Source: Aldehydirespirator sp965116195
GTDB taxonomy: Bacteria > Actinomycetota > Acidimicrobiia > Acidimicrobiales > Aldehydirespiratoraceae
Direction: 5' to 3'
DNA: 64,000 nt
Assembly: GCA_965116195.1 (NCBI GenBank)
Contig: OZ220491.1
Location: forward strand, 868,001 to 932,000
The notes under the pieces are model-generated. The model made no database searches, was not told where the DNA came from, and was given only the letters and a program-made list of their open reading frames with translations. Position 1 is the first letter of the stretch, and each line of letters begins with the position of its first letter. Positions 18,694-29,682 of this stretch are shown here, piece by piece. The position numbers and the translations under genes were made by a program.

Positions 18694-21093
18694 TCAGGCT
18701 GGGGCTGGTCGAAAGGCGGTGATGCTGCCCCAGCAGACGACAGTGTCGTTGCTGCGTATGGCGCAACTGTGGGATGTGCCGGCTGCGACGGCCTTGTACG
18801 TGCCTGTGGGTGCGGTGGTCCGCCCGTTACCACTGTTGCCCCAGCAGTTGATGGTGTCGTTGCTGGCTATGGCGCAAGTGTGCGCATCGCCCGCTGAGAC
18901 GGCTTTGTAGGTGCCTGCGGGAGCCGTGGTTTGCCCGTTGTCGTTTTTGCCCCAGCAGTTGATGGTGTCGTTGCTGGCTATGGCACATGTGTGGGAACCA
19001 CCTGCAGAGACGGTTTTGTAGGTGCCTTCAGGTGCCGTGGCTTGTCCGTCGTTGTTGGTGCCCCAGCAGTCAATGGTGTCGTTGGTGCGTATGGCGCAGT
19101 TATACAAATGTCCGGCTGAGATGGCTTTGTAGTTACCTTCACGTCTCTCGGCCTCACTGCCGATACTTGAGCCCCAGCAGGACAGGGTGTCATTATTGCT
19201 TATCGCGCAAACATGGGTACTACCGGTTGAGACGGCTTTGAACGTGCCTGTCGGGGTGGTTTGAGCTTGCGAGTAAACGTTTCTGCCCCAGCAGTGGATG
19301 GTGTCATCAGTGCGTATGGCGCAGTTGTCTGAGCTGCCAGCTGAGATAGTCTTGTAAGTGCCTGGAGGCGTTGCAGCCTGTCCATCGTTGTTCCAACCCC
19401 AGCACTTGATGGTGTCATCAGCGAGAATTGCACAGCTGTGAGGGCTGTACTTGTCGAAGGCAACATGGTTGGATGCGATAGCCTTGATGCTACCCGAGGG
19501 AGCGTCAAATGCGTCTTGAGATCCCCAACAGTTGATGGTGTCATCGGTTTGGATTCCGCAGTTGTACGATTCGCCGGCTGTGACGGTTTTGTATGTGCCT
19601 GCGGGTGCGGTGGTCCGTCCGGAACCGTTGTTGCCCCAGCAGGTGATGGTGTCGTTGCTGGCTATGGCGCAATTGTGGGTGTAACCGGCAGAGATGGCTT
19701 TGTAGGTGCCTTCGGGTGCGGTGGCTTGTCCGTCGTCGTTCCAACCCCAGCAGGTGATGGTGTCATCGGTGCTGATGGCGCAAGCGTGGGATCTGCCAGC
19801 TGAGATTGCTTTGTATGTACCTGCGGGTGCGGTGGTCCGCCCGTTACCGTTGTTGCCCCAGCAGGTGATGGTGTCGTTGCTGGCTATGGCGCAGCTGTGT
19901 TCGTGGCCGGCTGTGACGGTTTTGTATGTGCCTGTGGGTGCGGTGGTCCGTCCGGAACCGTTGTTGCCCCAGCAGGTGATGGTGTCGTTGCTGGCTATGG
20001 CGCAAGCGTGGGCTCTGCCGGCTGAGATGACTTTGTAGGTGCCTGCGGGAGCCGTGGTCTGTCCGTCGTCGTTGTTGCCCCAGCAAGCGACAGTGTCATT
20101 GCTGTTGATGGCACAGCTGTAGAGGAGTCCGGTTGTCACGGCTTTGTGTGTGCCTGTGGGTGCGGTGGCTTGTCCGTCGTCGTTCCAACCCCAGCAGGTG
20201 ATGGTGTCATCGGTGCTGATGGCGCAACTGTGACCGGTGCCGGCTGTGACGGCTTTGTAGGTGCCGGTAGGGGTGGGATTGGGAAAGCCCCGTGGCGTGG
20301 TGGTTGTTGTTGTGGTTGTGGTTGTGGTGGTGGTCGTTGTAGTTGTGGTGGTGGTCGTTGTCGTTGGTGTTCGGGGAGTGGTGTCGGGTGGGTTGACGGG
20401 TAGGTAGTAGGAGATTGTGGTGGTCGTGACAGTGGTGGTGGTCGTCGTTTTTGGTTTGGCGACTTTGTTGGCTCTGGAAAGCAGGGTTGCTGCTTGGGCT
20501 CTGGTGACATGTTGGTTGGGGCAGTATTGTGCCGGGTCGGTTTGGCAGCCGGTTGTGATGTCTGCTTCGGCCAGGGCGTTGATGTTGTTGGAATGGACAC
20601 TGCTGCTGGTGTCTGTGAAGTGTTTTGTTTTGGTGGAAGCTATTTTGTAGGCGCGTACCAGGAATGTGGCCATTTGTGCCCGGGTGACTGGCTTGTCGGG
20701 GCAGTAGTTGAGCGGCTTGGTTTGACAGCCTTTGGTGATTTTGTGTTCGGCAAGGTATTCGACATGAGGCGCGTACCAGTCGTTCAGTTTGATGTCGGCG
20801 AAACCTGTGCTGGTGATGGCTGGGGGTTCTTTGCCGTTGAGCAACAACCGGGACAGCCAGACCGCCAGTTCCCGGCGCAACAATGGTTGTCTGGGGCAGA
20901 TGCTGTCTTCAGCGCATTCGGTGTCGTCAAAGATGCCCTTGTTGGCGAGTTCGTTCAGCGAGTCTTGGTGTGAGTTCGTGTTGTCGTCATTGTAAGCGTC
21001 ACCAACCGGTGTCACGTCATCAGGTTCGTCGGCCCAGACTGCTGCTGTCGTTGATCCCAACAGTAATGTGAATGCAACAAAAACACACGGCAA
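18694..21093 (-). CDS. SLH/RCC1-repeat surface protein (poly-C tract out of frame)
   Basis: Three SLH repeats (for example CPDKPVTRAQMATFLVRA) are followed by a Pro/Thr-rich linker with Thr runs and fourteen RCC1-like repeats of ~36 residues (GTYKAVTAG..HSCAI..DDTITCWGWNDDGQ), probably a beta-propeller. As drawn it begins at TTG in the signal peptide (CVFVAFTLLLGSTTAAVWA) with no ribosome-binding site. A better start is the ATG at 21244 (MTFQARHIAP, GAAGGGG upstream). That frame reaches the signal peptide only if the C13 tract at 21201-21213 were C12 or C15. In the present state the product stops after ~40 codons. Confidence 0.8.
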   Translation of the reverse strand: MPCVFVAFTLLLGSTTAAVWADEPDDVTPVGDAYNDDNTNSHQDSLNELANKGIFDDTECAEDSICPRQPLLRRELAVWLSRLLLNGKEPPAITSTGFADIKLNDWYAPHVEYLAEHKITKGCQTKPLNYCPDKPVTRAQMATFLVRAYKIASTKTKHFTDTSSSVHSNNINALAEADITTGCQTDPAQYCPNQHVTRAQAATLLSRANKVAKPKTTTTTTVTTTTISYYLPVNPPDTTPRTPTTTTTTTTTTTTTTTTTTTTTTTPRGFPNPTPTGTYKAVTAGTGHSCAISTDDTITCWGWNDDGQATAPTGTHKAVTTGLLYSCAINSNDTVACWGNNDDGQTTAPAGTYKVISAGRAHACAIASNDTITCWGNNGSGRTTAPTGTYKTVTAGHEHSCAIASNDTITCWGNNGNGRTTAPAGTYKAISAGRSHACAISTDDTITCWGWNDDGQATAPEGTYKAISAGYTHNCAIASNDTITCWGNNGSGRTTAPAGTYKTVTAGESYNCGIQTDDTINCWGSQDAFDAPSGSIKAIASNHVAFDKYSPHSCAILADDTIKCWGWNNDGQAATPPGTYKTISAGSSDNCAIRTDDTIHCWGRNVYSQAQTTPTGTFKAVSTGSTHVCAISNNDTLSCWGSSIGSEAERREGNYKAISAGHLYNCAIRTNDTIDCWGTNNDGQATAPEGTYKTVSAGGSHTCAIASNDTINCWGKNDNGQTTAPAGTYKAVSAGDAHTCAIASNDTINCWGNSGNGRTTAPTGTYKAVAAGTSHSCAIRSNDTVVCWGSITAFRPAPA

Positions 21094-21200
21094 ACATCGA
21101 GGGCCTCGTGTGACTACTGGTTCAGACCGGCGAGGGTTCTTTCCGGTAGTTCGGTGTGTGAGCGCTGAGGCCGAGCGACGACATGACCCGTGCCGCCCGC

Positions 21201-21213
21201 GGGGGGGGGGGGG
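21201..21213 (-). repeat. homopolymer C13 tract (G13 on + strand), phase OFF
   Basis: Thirteen consecutive G on the + strand, ten codons downstream of the ATG at 21244. With C13 the frame ends at the TGA near 21122. With C12 or C15 it continues through a basic n-region (RRSASALTHRTTGKNPRRSE) into the hydrophobic signal segment. Confidence 0.88.
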
Positions 21214-21421
21214 TAGGTGCGATGTGACGAGCCTGGAAGGTCATGGCAGCCCCTTCTGACGATCTAGCTAGAACCTGACCCGCGCAGGCTAGCACGCCCC
21301 CACCGGTCCGCACACACCGAACCGGTTCCACCTTCCGGATCGTGGTGCGCTGCCGGTGCTCTCACTAAGTGACAGCTAGCGATCATGCCGCGGTAAGTGA
21401 TGACCGCGATTGGTGTCTCCC

Positions 21422-21635
21422 CATATGGGGGAACCCGATCAGTACCACGCCGAAGGAGACGGCCAGCAGGTGCATGACATCGGGTCGTGAGCGCACGAAG
21501 CGCAGGCCGTCGGTGATGTCGCCTAGGGCGCTGCGGCCCGAACTGCTGCTGGGTGCTCCTGCGGGCAGGCCGACCAGCAGGGCCAGGCTGATCGTGCTGC
21601 ACGCGCCGACGGTGAAGAAGACTCCGGCCACGCGA
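21422..21635 (-). pseudogene. duplicated internal fragment of the MFS transporter gene
   Basis: Near-identical copy of 17642-17856, encoding VFFTVGACSTISLALLVGLP through FVRSRPDVMHLLAVSFG and ending in unrelated codons. Same orientation as the parent gene, so the two copies form direct repeats about 3.8 kb apart. It lies at the junction between the RCC1/SLH gene and the second RM system. The rest of 21245-21649 holds no gene. Confidence 0.85.
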
Positions 21636-21649
21636 GGCGTTGGGAGTCA

Positions 21650-22376
21650 TCATGGTGTGCCTCCATTGATCAGGGTTCTCAGGTTCTCGGTGAGGCGTTC
21701 CAATCTGAACCAGTTGGGATCGTCGGTCATCCGCACCTTGGGGGTGCGCGGCAATGTGCCGTCTGCTTGGGCGATGGTGCTGGGCAGACAGGCCCGCCAG
21801 TCGTCGTAGGTGGCACGGCGCAACGCGTCAATGTTGCTGGTACCGTAGAATCTGTGCAACCACCTCAACTCCTCTTGTGACTCAATCAGAGGCAGACCAC
21901 GGTCCAATATCTTGCTGCGTATAACTGCGTTGGACACGTTGCACAACAGCAGATCGAACTCGTTCTCCAGGTAGCGGTCATTCGTCGCTTTGGTCAGGTG
22001 GCTGCGCGATTTTGTGGCACTTGACTGCGAAATGGGGCGTTTGCAGTTTGGAGGTGCCGAGTGTGAAACTGGCCCGTACCGCGTTTTTCGTCTCCACCCG
22101 CAACCGCTTGCCGGTACGCCGGAACGTCACCGTCAAATCCTCGTCGTCGGTACCGGGTTGCGGGTTTAGGTTCAACTTTTCAACCAGCCAGTCCCGCGGG
22201 TCAAGCTTCTGTGTGAGTACCGCAGCTCCGATGAACTCCGTTGCCTTGCCGCGTATCATCGGCAGAACTTTCTGGTCTTCCAAGATGTCAAGCAGGTTAT
22301 CCCGCGGGATGTTGTAGGTGTCGCAGTACTCGCTGATATCTCGGTAGACGCGCAGCGCCTCATCCGAGTCAGTCAT
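21650..22376 (-). pseudogene. type II restriction endonuclease, single-base frameshift
   Basis: The start MTDSDEALRVYRD overlaps the methylase stop by 8 bases. A PD-(D/E)XK-type core is suggested by RLRVETKNAVRASF. The frame ends at 21978 with KCHKIAQPPDQSDE. Removing one base from the T4 run at 22010-22013 (A4 on the coding strand) restores CHKSRSHLTKATNDRYLENE, which continues into LLLCNVSNAVIRSK and the rest of the second frame to 21650. So an otherwise intact ~240-aa nuclease is inactivated by one indel, unless the indel is a sequencing error. Specificity unknown. Confidence 0.75.
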
Positions 22377-23247
22377 AGTTGCTGATGAACAACTCGCAGC
22401 CCTTGCCACGGCTGCCTTGGAATCCGTCGGCTAGTTTGTGTCCATTGCGCTGATCGTCGGTTCGGTTTATCGTGTAGTTCCACTGCTGCCCGGTCATTGA
22501 TGAAGACCAGCTGTATAAGTTTCGGATGGTTTCGCAGTCGTCGTAGGTTAGCAAGAATCGCAGTCGTTCACTGTTGCGGCGTAGACATGCCTCTAGCCGC
22601 AGATGATCGCCTTGGTCAAAGGTGCAGTTGTAGAATTTGTGCTGGTCGCCAGACCAGTAGGGCGGGTCTACAAACACGAACGTGTCGTCGGGCAAGGCAT
22701 CAATGACCACCTCAAAGTCCATAGAAAGCAACTCCACCCCTTGAAGTTTGTCCGAACAAGTCCGTAGATGCGGCCCCCAATTCCTGGGATGCATCGAATA
22801 CAGCCGTCCCCACCCGAAGTAGCAATTCTCCGGGCGCATGATACCGCTGTAGCTGGTGCGGTTCAGGTAGAACCACCTGAACGCCTGCTCCAAGCCGGAC
22901 GTCGGCTTGTAGTCATCCTTGTAGAAGCGGTGCAGTTGCTTGGTGGCCTCGATGCCGTCCAACAGCTTGATCAGGGCCTCCACGCGGTCGCGGATGTGGC
23001 GCAGCGTGTTGACAACCTCAACATCAGCGTCGTTTAGGATGGACACCGACGCTGAAGACTTGGCAAAGAACACGCTGGCACCGCCAGCGAACGGCTCGCA
23101 GTAGATATCGTGGCAGGGTAGTTTGTTGAGGATCAACCGCCGCGCGTAGAACTTGCCCCCCGGATAGCGGAACGGTGAATTTGACCGGCCAGAGCGCGGC
23201 AGAACCGACAACGTGTTGTGAGGCGCTGCCTCGGCCGCCAGTGTCAC
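22369..23247 (-). CDS. D12-class DNA adenine methyltransferase of a type II RM system
   Basis: N6-adenine methylase. It has the D12/Dam-family N-terminal SPFRYPGGKFYAR, AdoMet motif YCEPFAGGASVFF and catalytic motif FVFVDPPYWSGD. At 292 aa the length is normal. Its stop overlaps the start of the nuclease downstream, a standard RM operon. The GTG start has no clear ribosome-binding site. It appears intact although the partner nuclease is frameshifted, so it would remain as a solitary protective methylase. Confidence 0.9.
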   Translation of the reverse strand: MTLAAEAAPHNTLSVLPRSGRSNSPFRYPGGKFYARRLILNKLPCHDIYCEPFAGGASVFFAKSSASVSILNDADVEVVNTLRHIRDRVEALIKLLDGIEATKQLHRFYKDDYKPTSGLEQAFRWFYLNRTSYSGIMRPENCYFGWGRLYSMHPRNWGPHLRTCSDKLQGVELLSMDFEVVIDALPDDTFVFVDPPYWSGDQHKFYNCTFDQGDHLRLEACLRRNSERLRFLLTYDDCETIRNLYSWSSSMTGQQWNYTINRTDDQRNGHKLADGFQGSRGKGCELFISNYD

Positions 23248-23616
23248 GTCGCCGCCAGCTGGTTGTGGTTCAAGTGCCTGCCCGCCATGTCTGGCACGAC
23301 ATCCAGGCAGTCACCACCCCCGATAGTCGTGTCAGCCGGGTCGGGTTGGTTGAATTTCATTGTCGATTACCCCTCTGAGTCTGATGTGCCAGATCTCGTC
23401 AAGCCTGCAGACCGAGCAGGAGCACTGATCGCGTCCTTGAGGTTCCTGCCGGACTGCCTGTCGCGCACTCGGCGATGATAGACGACACGGATGACACGCC
23501 GGTAGCTTTCGTCCGCTGGTTGCCAGCTGTCCACGTGTTGTCACACCGGTTCGTGTATGGTACCTGTCGTCACACAGTGCCAGGTGTGATGATCGTGACA
23601 CGATTGGGGGTACAGA
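23248..23616. other. intergenic region between divergent RM and cox genes
   Basis: Should hold the promoters of the methylase (leftward) and of the coxMSL cluster (rightward). Small open frames are present but none is convincing, and no operator palindrome is obvious. Confidence 0.4.
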
Positions 23617-24477
23617 ATGCTGCCGGCTCGGTTCGACTACCTGACGGTCTCCTCGGTGGAGGAGGCTGTTGCGGCCAAAGCGCAGGGGGGTGATGAGACC
23701 CGGTTCCTCGCCGGTGGACAGAGCCTGCTGCCCATGATGAAGCTGCGTCTGGCAGTGCCGGAACAACTCGTGGACATCAACCGCATAGTCGGTCTTGACA
23801 CCATCGAGCGCCGTAACGGTCACCTGCATGTGGGGGCGCTGGTTCGTCACGCCGATGTTGCGGCCTCGGCTGAAACCTTTGGTGCGGTCGCCTCAGCTGC
23901 GCCGTGGATAGCTGACCCACTGGTGCGCAACCTCGGAACCATGTGCGGGTCGGTCGCGCACTGCGATCCCGAGGGCGACTGGAACTCCGTGCTGCTTGCC
24001 ACGGGGGCCGAGGTCATAGCCCAGGGCCCCTCCGGTCAACGCAGCATTGACATCGGTGACTTCATCCAGGACTTCTTCACCAACGCCCTTGGCGAGGACG
24101 AGATGGTGACGGCGCTGCACATTCCCGTGCCGTCGGGACGATGCGGTGGTTCCTACCAGAAGCTGGAACGCAAGGTTGGCGACTATGCCACCGTCGGCGT
24201 GGCCGCGCACATGGAGTTGGCCAACGACGGCAGCATCGCCGCAGCGGGGGTGGCCATGACCTCGGTGGCACCTGTCAACTGCAAGGCAGCCGCCGCCGAA
24301 GCGCTGTTGGTGGGCCATCAACCCAGCGTGGAGTTGTTTGCCGAGGCGGGTGAGGCAGCCGCGGCGGCCTCGGAACCGCGTGACGATGTGCGGGGTACTG
24401 CCCGCTGGAAGCGCCGGGTGGTGGCCGCATTTACCCGCAGAGCACTCGCCGCCGCAGCCGCTGAGGCGCAGGTGTAG
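23617..24477 (+). CDS. coxM: carbon monoxide dehydrogenase medium subunit (FAD-binding)
   Basis: FAD subunit of the aerobic CO dehydrogenase heterohexamer; passes electrons from the [2Fe-2S] subunit to the acceptor. The FAD-binding motifs FLAGGQSLLPMMKLRLA and VRNLGTMCGSVAH are present, and the normal length is 286 aa. First of the M-S-L order. The C-terminal part (ARWKRRVVAAFTRRALA) is typical of the family. Confidence 0.9.
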   Translation: MLPARFDYLTVSSVEEAVAAKAQGGDETRFLAGGQSLLPMMKLRLAVPEQLVDINRIVGLDTIERRNGHLHVGALVRHADVAASAETFGAVASAAPWIADPLVRNLGTMCGSVAHCDPEGDWNSVLLATGAEVIAQGPSGQRSIDIGDFIQDFFTNALGEDEMVTALHIPVPSGRCGGSYQKLERKVGDYATVGVAAHMELANDGSIAAAGVAMTSVAPVNCKAAAAEALLVGHQPSVELFAEAGEAAAAASEPRDDVRGTARWKRRVVAAFTRRALAAAAAEAQV

Positions 24478-24572
24478 AAACAGGTACAGTCGCCCAGCAC
24501 AGACGTAGACAGCAGCTCAGCCCGGACAGACGTAAAGGAAGGACTGGGCGCAAAGGAAGGACTGAAGAGACT

Positions 24573-25118
24573 ATGGAGACCACAAGGACTATGGAGACCA
24601 CAAGGACTATGGAAGTCACAATCAGCGTCAATGGAACCGATCACACGGCTGATGTCGAGCCTCGATGTTTGCTTGTTGACCACATTCGCACCGGTGTGGG
24701 GCTGACGGGCACACACATCGGCTGTGACACCACCAGTTGTGGGGTATGCACGGTGCTGGTTGACGGCACGCCGGTGAAGTCATGCACGATGCTGGCCGTG
24801 CAGGCCGACGGCCGTTCGGTCACCACTGTTGAGGGCCTCAAGTCCGGTGGTGAACTGCACCCCATACAGCAGGCCTTCAGTGATGAGCACGGCTTGCAGT
24901 GCGGCTTCTGCACTCCGGCCATGATGTTGGTGGGTGCCGCGCTCATTGAGAAGAACCCGGCACCGTCCGATGACGAGGTGCGCTGGGCCATCTCGGGCAA
25001 CCTGTGTCGATGTACCGGCTACATGAACATCGTGAAGTCCATTCAGGCTGCCGCCGCGGCCGTCTCGTCAGCCTCAGCCGGCAACGGCATCGGCAGCCCC
25101 GACGACACAGCCGACTAG
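24573..25118 (+). CDS. coxS: carbon monoxide dehydrogenase small subunit ([2Fe-2S])
   Basis: Iron-sulfur subunit with a plant-type cluster (GCDTTSCGVCTVLVDG) and a second cluster (LQCGFCTPAMM and GNLCRCTGYMN). The frame starts METTRTMETTRTMEVTISVNG: the start is tandemly triplicated as an 18-bp repeat that includes AAGGACT before each ATG. The family normally starts at the third copy (24609). The C-terminal tail is short and low-complexity. Confidence 0.9.
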   Translation: METTRTMETTRTMEVTISVNGTDHTADVEPRCLLVDHIRTGVGLTGTHIGCDTTSCGVCTVLVDGTPVKSCTMLAVQADGRSVTTVEGLKSGGELHPIQQAFSDEHGLQCGFCTPAMMLVGAALIEKNPAPSDDEVRWAISGNLCRCTGYMNIVKSIQAAAAAVSSASAGNGIGSPDDTAD

Positions 25119-25501
25119 GCACTCCAACCAACAACAACCAATGGCGGTGCCTGACCAGCCAATCATCGGCGACAACCACCCAAGGCGATGCCTACCTATA
25201 GCGACAAACCAATCAGCGGCAACAACCAACGGCGGCGACTGACCAGCCAATCATCGGCGACAACCACCCAAGGCGATGCCTACCTATGGCGACAAACCAA
25301 TCAGCGGCCACAACCAACGGCGGCGACTGACCAGCCAATCAACGGCGACAACCAACCAAGGCGACGCCTACGAATGGCGACAAACCAATCAACGGCTACT
25401 ACCGATCAACATTGACAAGCCAACCAACATCGCCGAAACCAACCAACGGCGACAGCCAATCAACCAACCGCAACAGCACTGACAGCCAGGAAGGACATGT
25501 A
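25119..25501 (+). repeat. degenerate tandem repeats between coxS and coxL
   Basis: Units such as GCGACTGACCAGCCAATCATCGGCGACAACCA recur with period about 100-130 bp, made of CCAACCAACGGCGACA-like subrepeats. A frame from 25188 ends in a TGA overlapping TTG at 25412 (TTGA), and that TTG frame is continuous with coxL. This is another stop-start coupled linker. Confidence 0.6.
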
Positions 25502-27862
<2,361 letters not shown>

Positions 27863-28029
27863 AACACCAGCGCCGTTGGGTTGGTATGTCAAGCCGGTGT
27901 ACAAGAGGTCACAATATACCCACAGGCTTGTCCACGCCACTGGCAGATGTGCCAAGGACAGTTTTGACCTTGGCACTTCAGAACTTGTAGCTCCAAGGAT
28001 CGCCCCCGAGCCGTTGTTTATCAAGGCTG

Positions 28030-28083
28030 ATGACACAGTCCGTGGAACACCGTATCAGTGACCTTGCGGAATTGGGACTCTGA
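28030..28083 (+). other. 17-codon ORF coupled to the solitary methylase
   Basis: ATG ACA CAG .. CTC TGA, whose TGA overlaps the methylase ATG (TGATG). Nothing in the short peptide is recognisable. The ~165 bp before it (27863-28029) are AT-richer than coxL and hold no convincing gene. Confidence 0.3.
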
Positions 28084-29663
28084 TGCTGGAGAAGATCCTT
28101 GACGAACTAGAGATGCGGCGCCTGCTTCTACAGAAGAAGTTAGATGCACAGAAGGATACACCTACTCGGAATCGGATGGGTCAATTCGCAACACCGACGG
28201 CATTGGCGGTGGACATCCTGCGTTACGCAGCATCACATCTAGTTAAGAATGAGAGTGTTCGATTCCTAGATCCCGCCTTTGGTACGGGTGTGTTCTATTC
28301 TGAGTTATTGCGTGTATTTCCACGTAGCCGTATTGGTCCTGCCGTCGGCTATGAGGTTGATGAGCATTATGGTATTCCTACCAGACAGTTGTGGAATGAG
28401 ACTGATCTCGAACTACGGTTGGAGGACTTTACGTGTGCCGATAATCCAGAGAACGCAGCGCGTTTCAATCTACTGATTTGTAATCCGCCTTATGTACGCC
28501 ACCATTATATTGCTAGCGCTGAGAAGAGACGATTGCGCCTCCGTACACAGCACGCCTGTGGCGTTGGAATGAACGGTCTCGCTGGTCTCTACTGTTATTT
28601 TCTGGCACTGAGTCACGAGTGGATGGCTGAGAATGCGCTTGCGGGATGGTTGATACCGAGTGAGTTTATGGACGTAAAGTACGGTGCCTCAGTCAAAGAG
28701 TATCTGCTTGACAGAGTGACACTAACACACATACATAGATTCGATCCGAGTGATGTACAGTTCGATGACGCTCATGTGTCGTCGGCAGTCGTGTGGTTCC
28801 GGAACAAACCTCCCGAATCGGGACATCAGGTGCGATTCACCTATAGTGGAACCTTGAACAAACCCAAGAATGAGCGTTGGGTGTCACTCAACGTACTGCG
28901 CCGTGATCCGAAGTGGACTCGGTATCCCTTGGGGGAGAATTATGAGAGTATTCCCGGTCCCGTACTTGGTGATTTCTTCCACATCAAGCGAGGAATAGCA
29001 ACTGGTAACAACAGTTACTTTATTCTTGCGCTGTCTGATATTGAGAAGCGTGGATTGCCGCTGGGAGCTTTCAAGCCTATTCTTCCTAGTCCGCGCTATG
29101 TACATGATGATGTTATTCATGGTGATCTGGAGGGTAACCCGAGACTGGAGCCACGCTTATTTCTGCTTGACCCTCCTTGGAGAGAAGATGAGATTGAGGA
29201 GTGTTATCCGAGCTTATGGAATTATCTTGAAGAAGGAAGGTTGGAAGGTGTATCTCAGCGCTATTTGTGCAGGCACAGAGGTATATGGTACGCCCAAGAG
29301 TACCGGCCTCCTGCACCGTTTGTCTGCAATTATTTGGGCAGGAATGGTAAGAGGTTCGGCAAGCCATTCCGATTTATCTTGAATAACTCGCAGGCTACAG
29401 CCGCAAATGTGTACCTTATGCTGTATCCAAAGGATTCGTTCCAGCTTGCTCTGGCAGATAGCCCCAAGCTAAGGCAAAAGGTATGGCGCTTTCTAAATGA
29501 TATAAGTCCTGAAACTCTGTTGAGTGAAGGCCGAGTCTATGGTGGCGGACTGTACAAGTTGGAGCCCAAGGAACTCGCGAATGTTCGCGCTGAAGCGATT
29601 GATCAGCTGATACCTGAATTGGTACGCCTGCGAAATCAAGAGCAATGGAGTCTCTTCGATTAG
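28083..29663 (+). CDS. solitary DNA adenine methyltransferase (Eco57I/TaqI-like)
   Basis: 526-aa gamma-type N6-adenine methylase. AdoMet motif FLDPAFGTGVFYSELL (about 60-75) precedes the catalytic motif LLICNPPYVRHHY (about 130); a long C-terminal target-recognition region follows. The N-terminal NRMGQFATPTALAVDILR is typical. No nuclease partner is visible. The gene is visibly AT-richer and uses different codons from coxL, so it was probably acquired. It converges with the MNT-HEPN gene 20 bp away. Confidence 0.85.
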   Translation: MLEKILDELEMRRLLLQKKLDAQKDTPTRNRMGQFATPTALAVDILRYAASHLVKNESVRFLDPAFGTGVFYSELLRVFPRSRIGPAVGYEVDEHYGIPTRQLWNETDLELRLEDFTCADNPENAARFNLLICNPPYVRHHYIASAEKRRLRLRTQHACGVGMNGLAGLYCYFLALSHEWMAENALAGWLIPSEFMDVKYGASVKEYLLDRVTLTHIHRFDPSDVQFDDAHVSSAVVWFRNKPPESGHQVRFTYSGTLNKPKNERWVSLNVLRRDPKWTRYPLGENYESIPGPVLGDFFHIKRGIATGNNSYFILALSDIEKRGLPLGAFKPILPSPRYVHDDVIHGDLEGNPRLEPRLFLLDPPWREDEIEECYPSLWNYLEEGRLEGVSQRYLCRHRGIWYAQEYRPPAPFVCNYLGRNGKRFGKPFRFILNNSQATAANVYLMLYPKDSFQLALADSPKLRQKVWRFLNDISPETLLSEGRVYGGGLYKLEPKELANVRAEAIDQLIPELVRLRNQEQWSLFD

Positions 29664-29682
29664 CGAGATGATGGCTGTGTGC

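Noticed and set aside
27876..28061. 61-aa ORF between coxL and the solitary methylase
   Set aside because: TTG start without ribosome-binding site; the sequence looks random and it overlaps the coupled 17-codon ORF.
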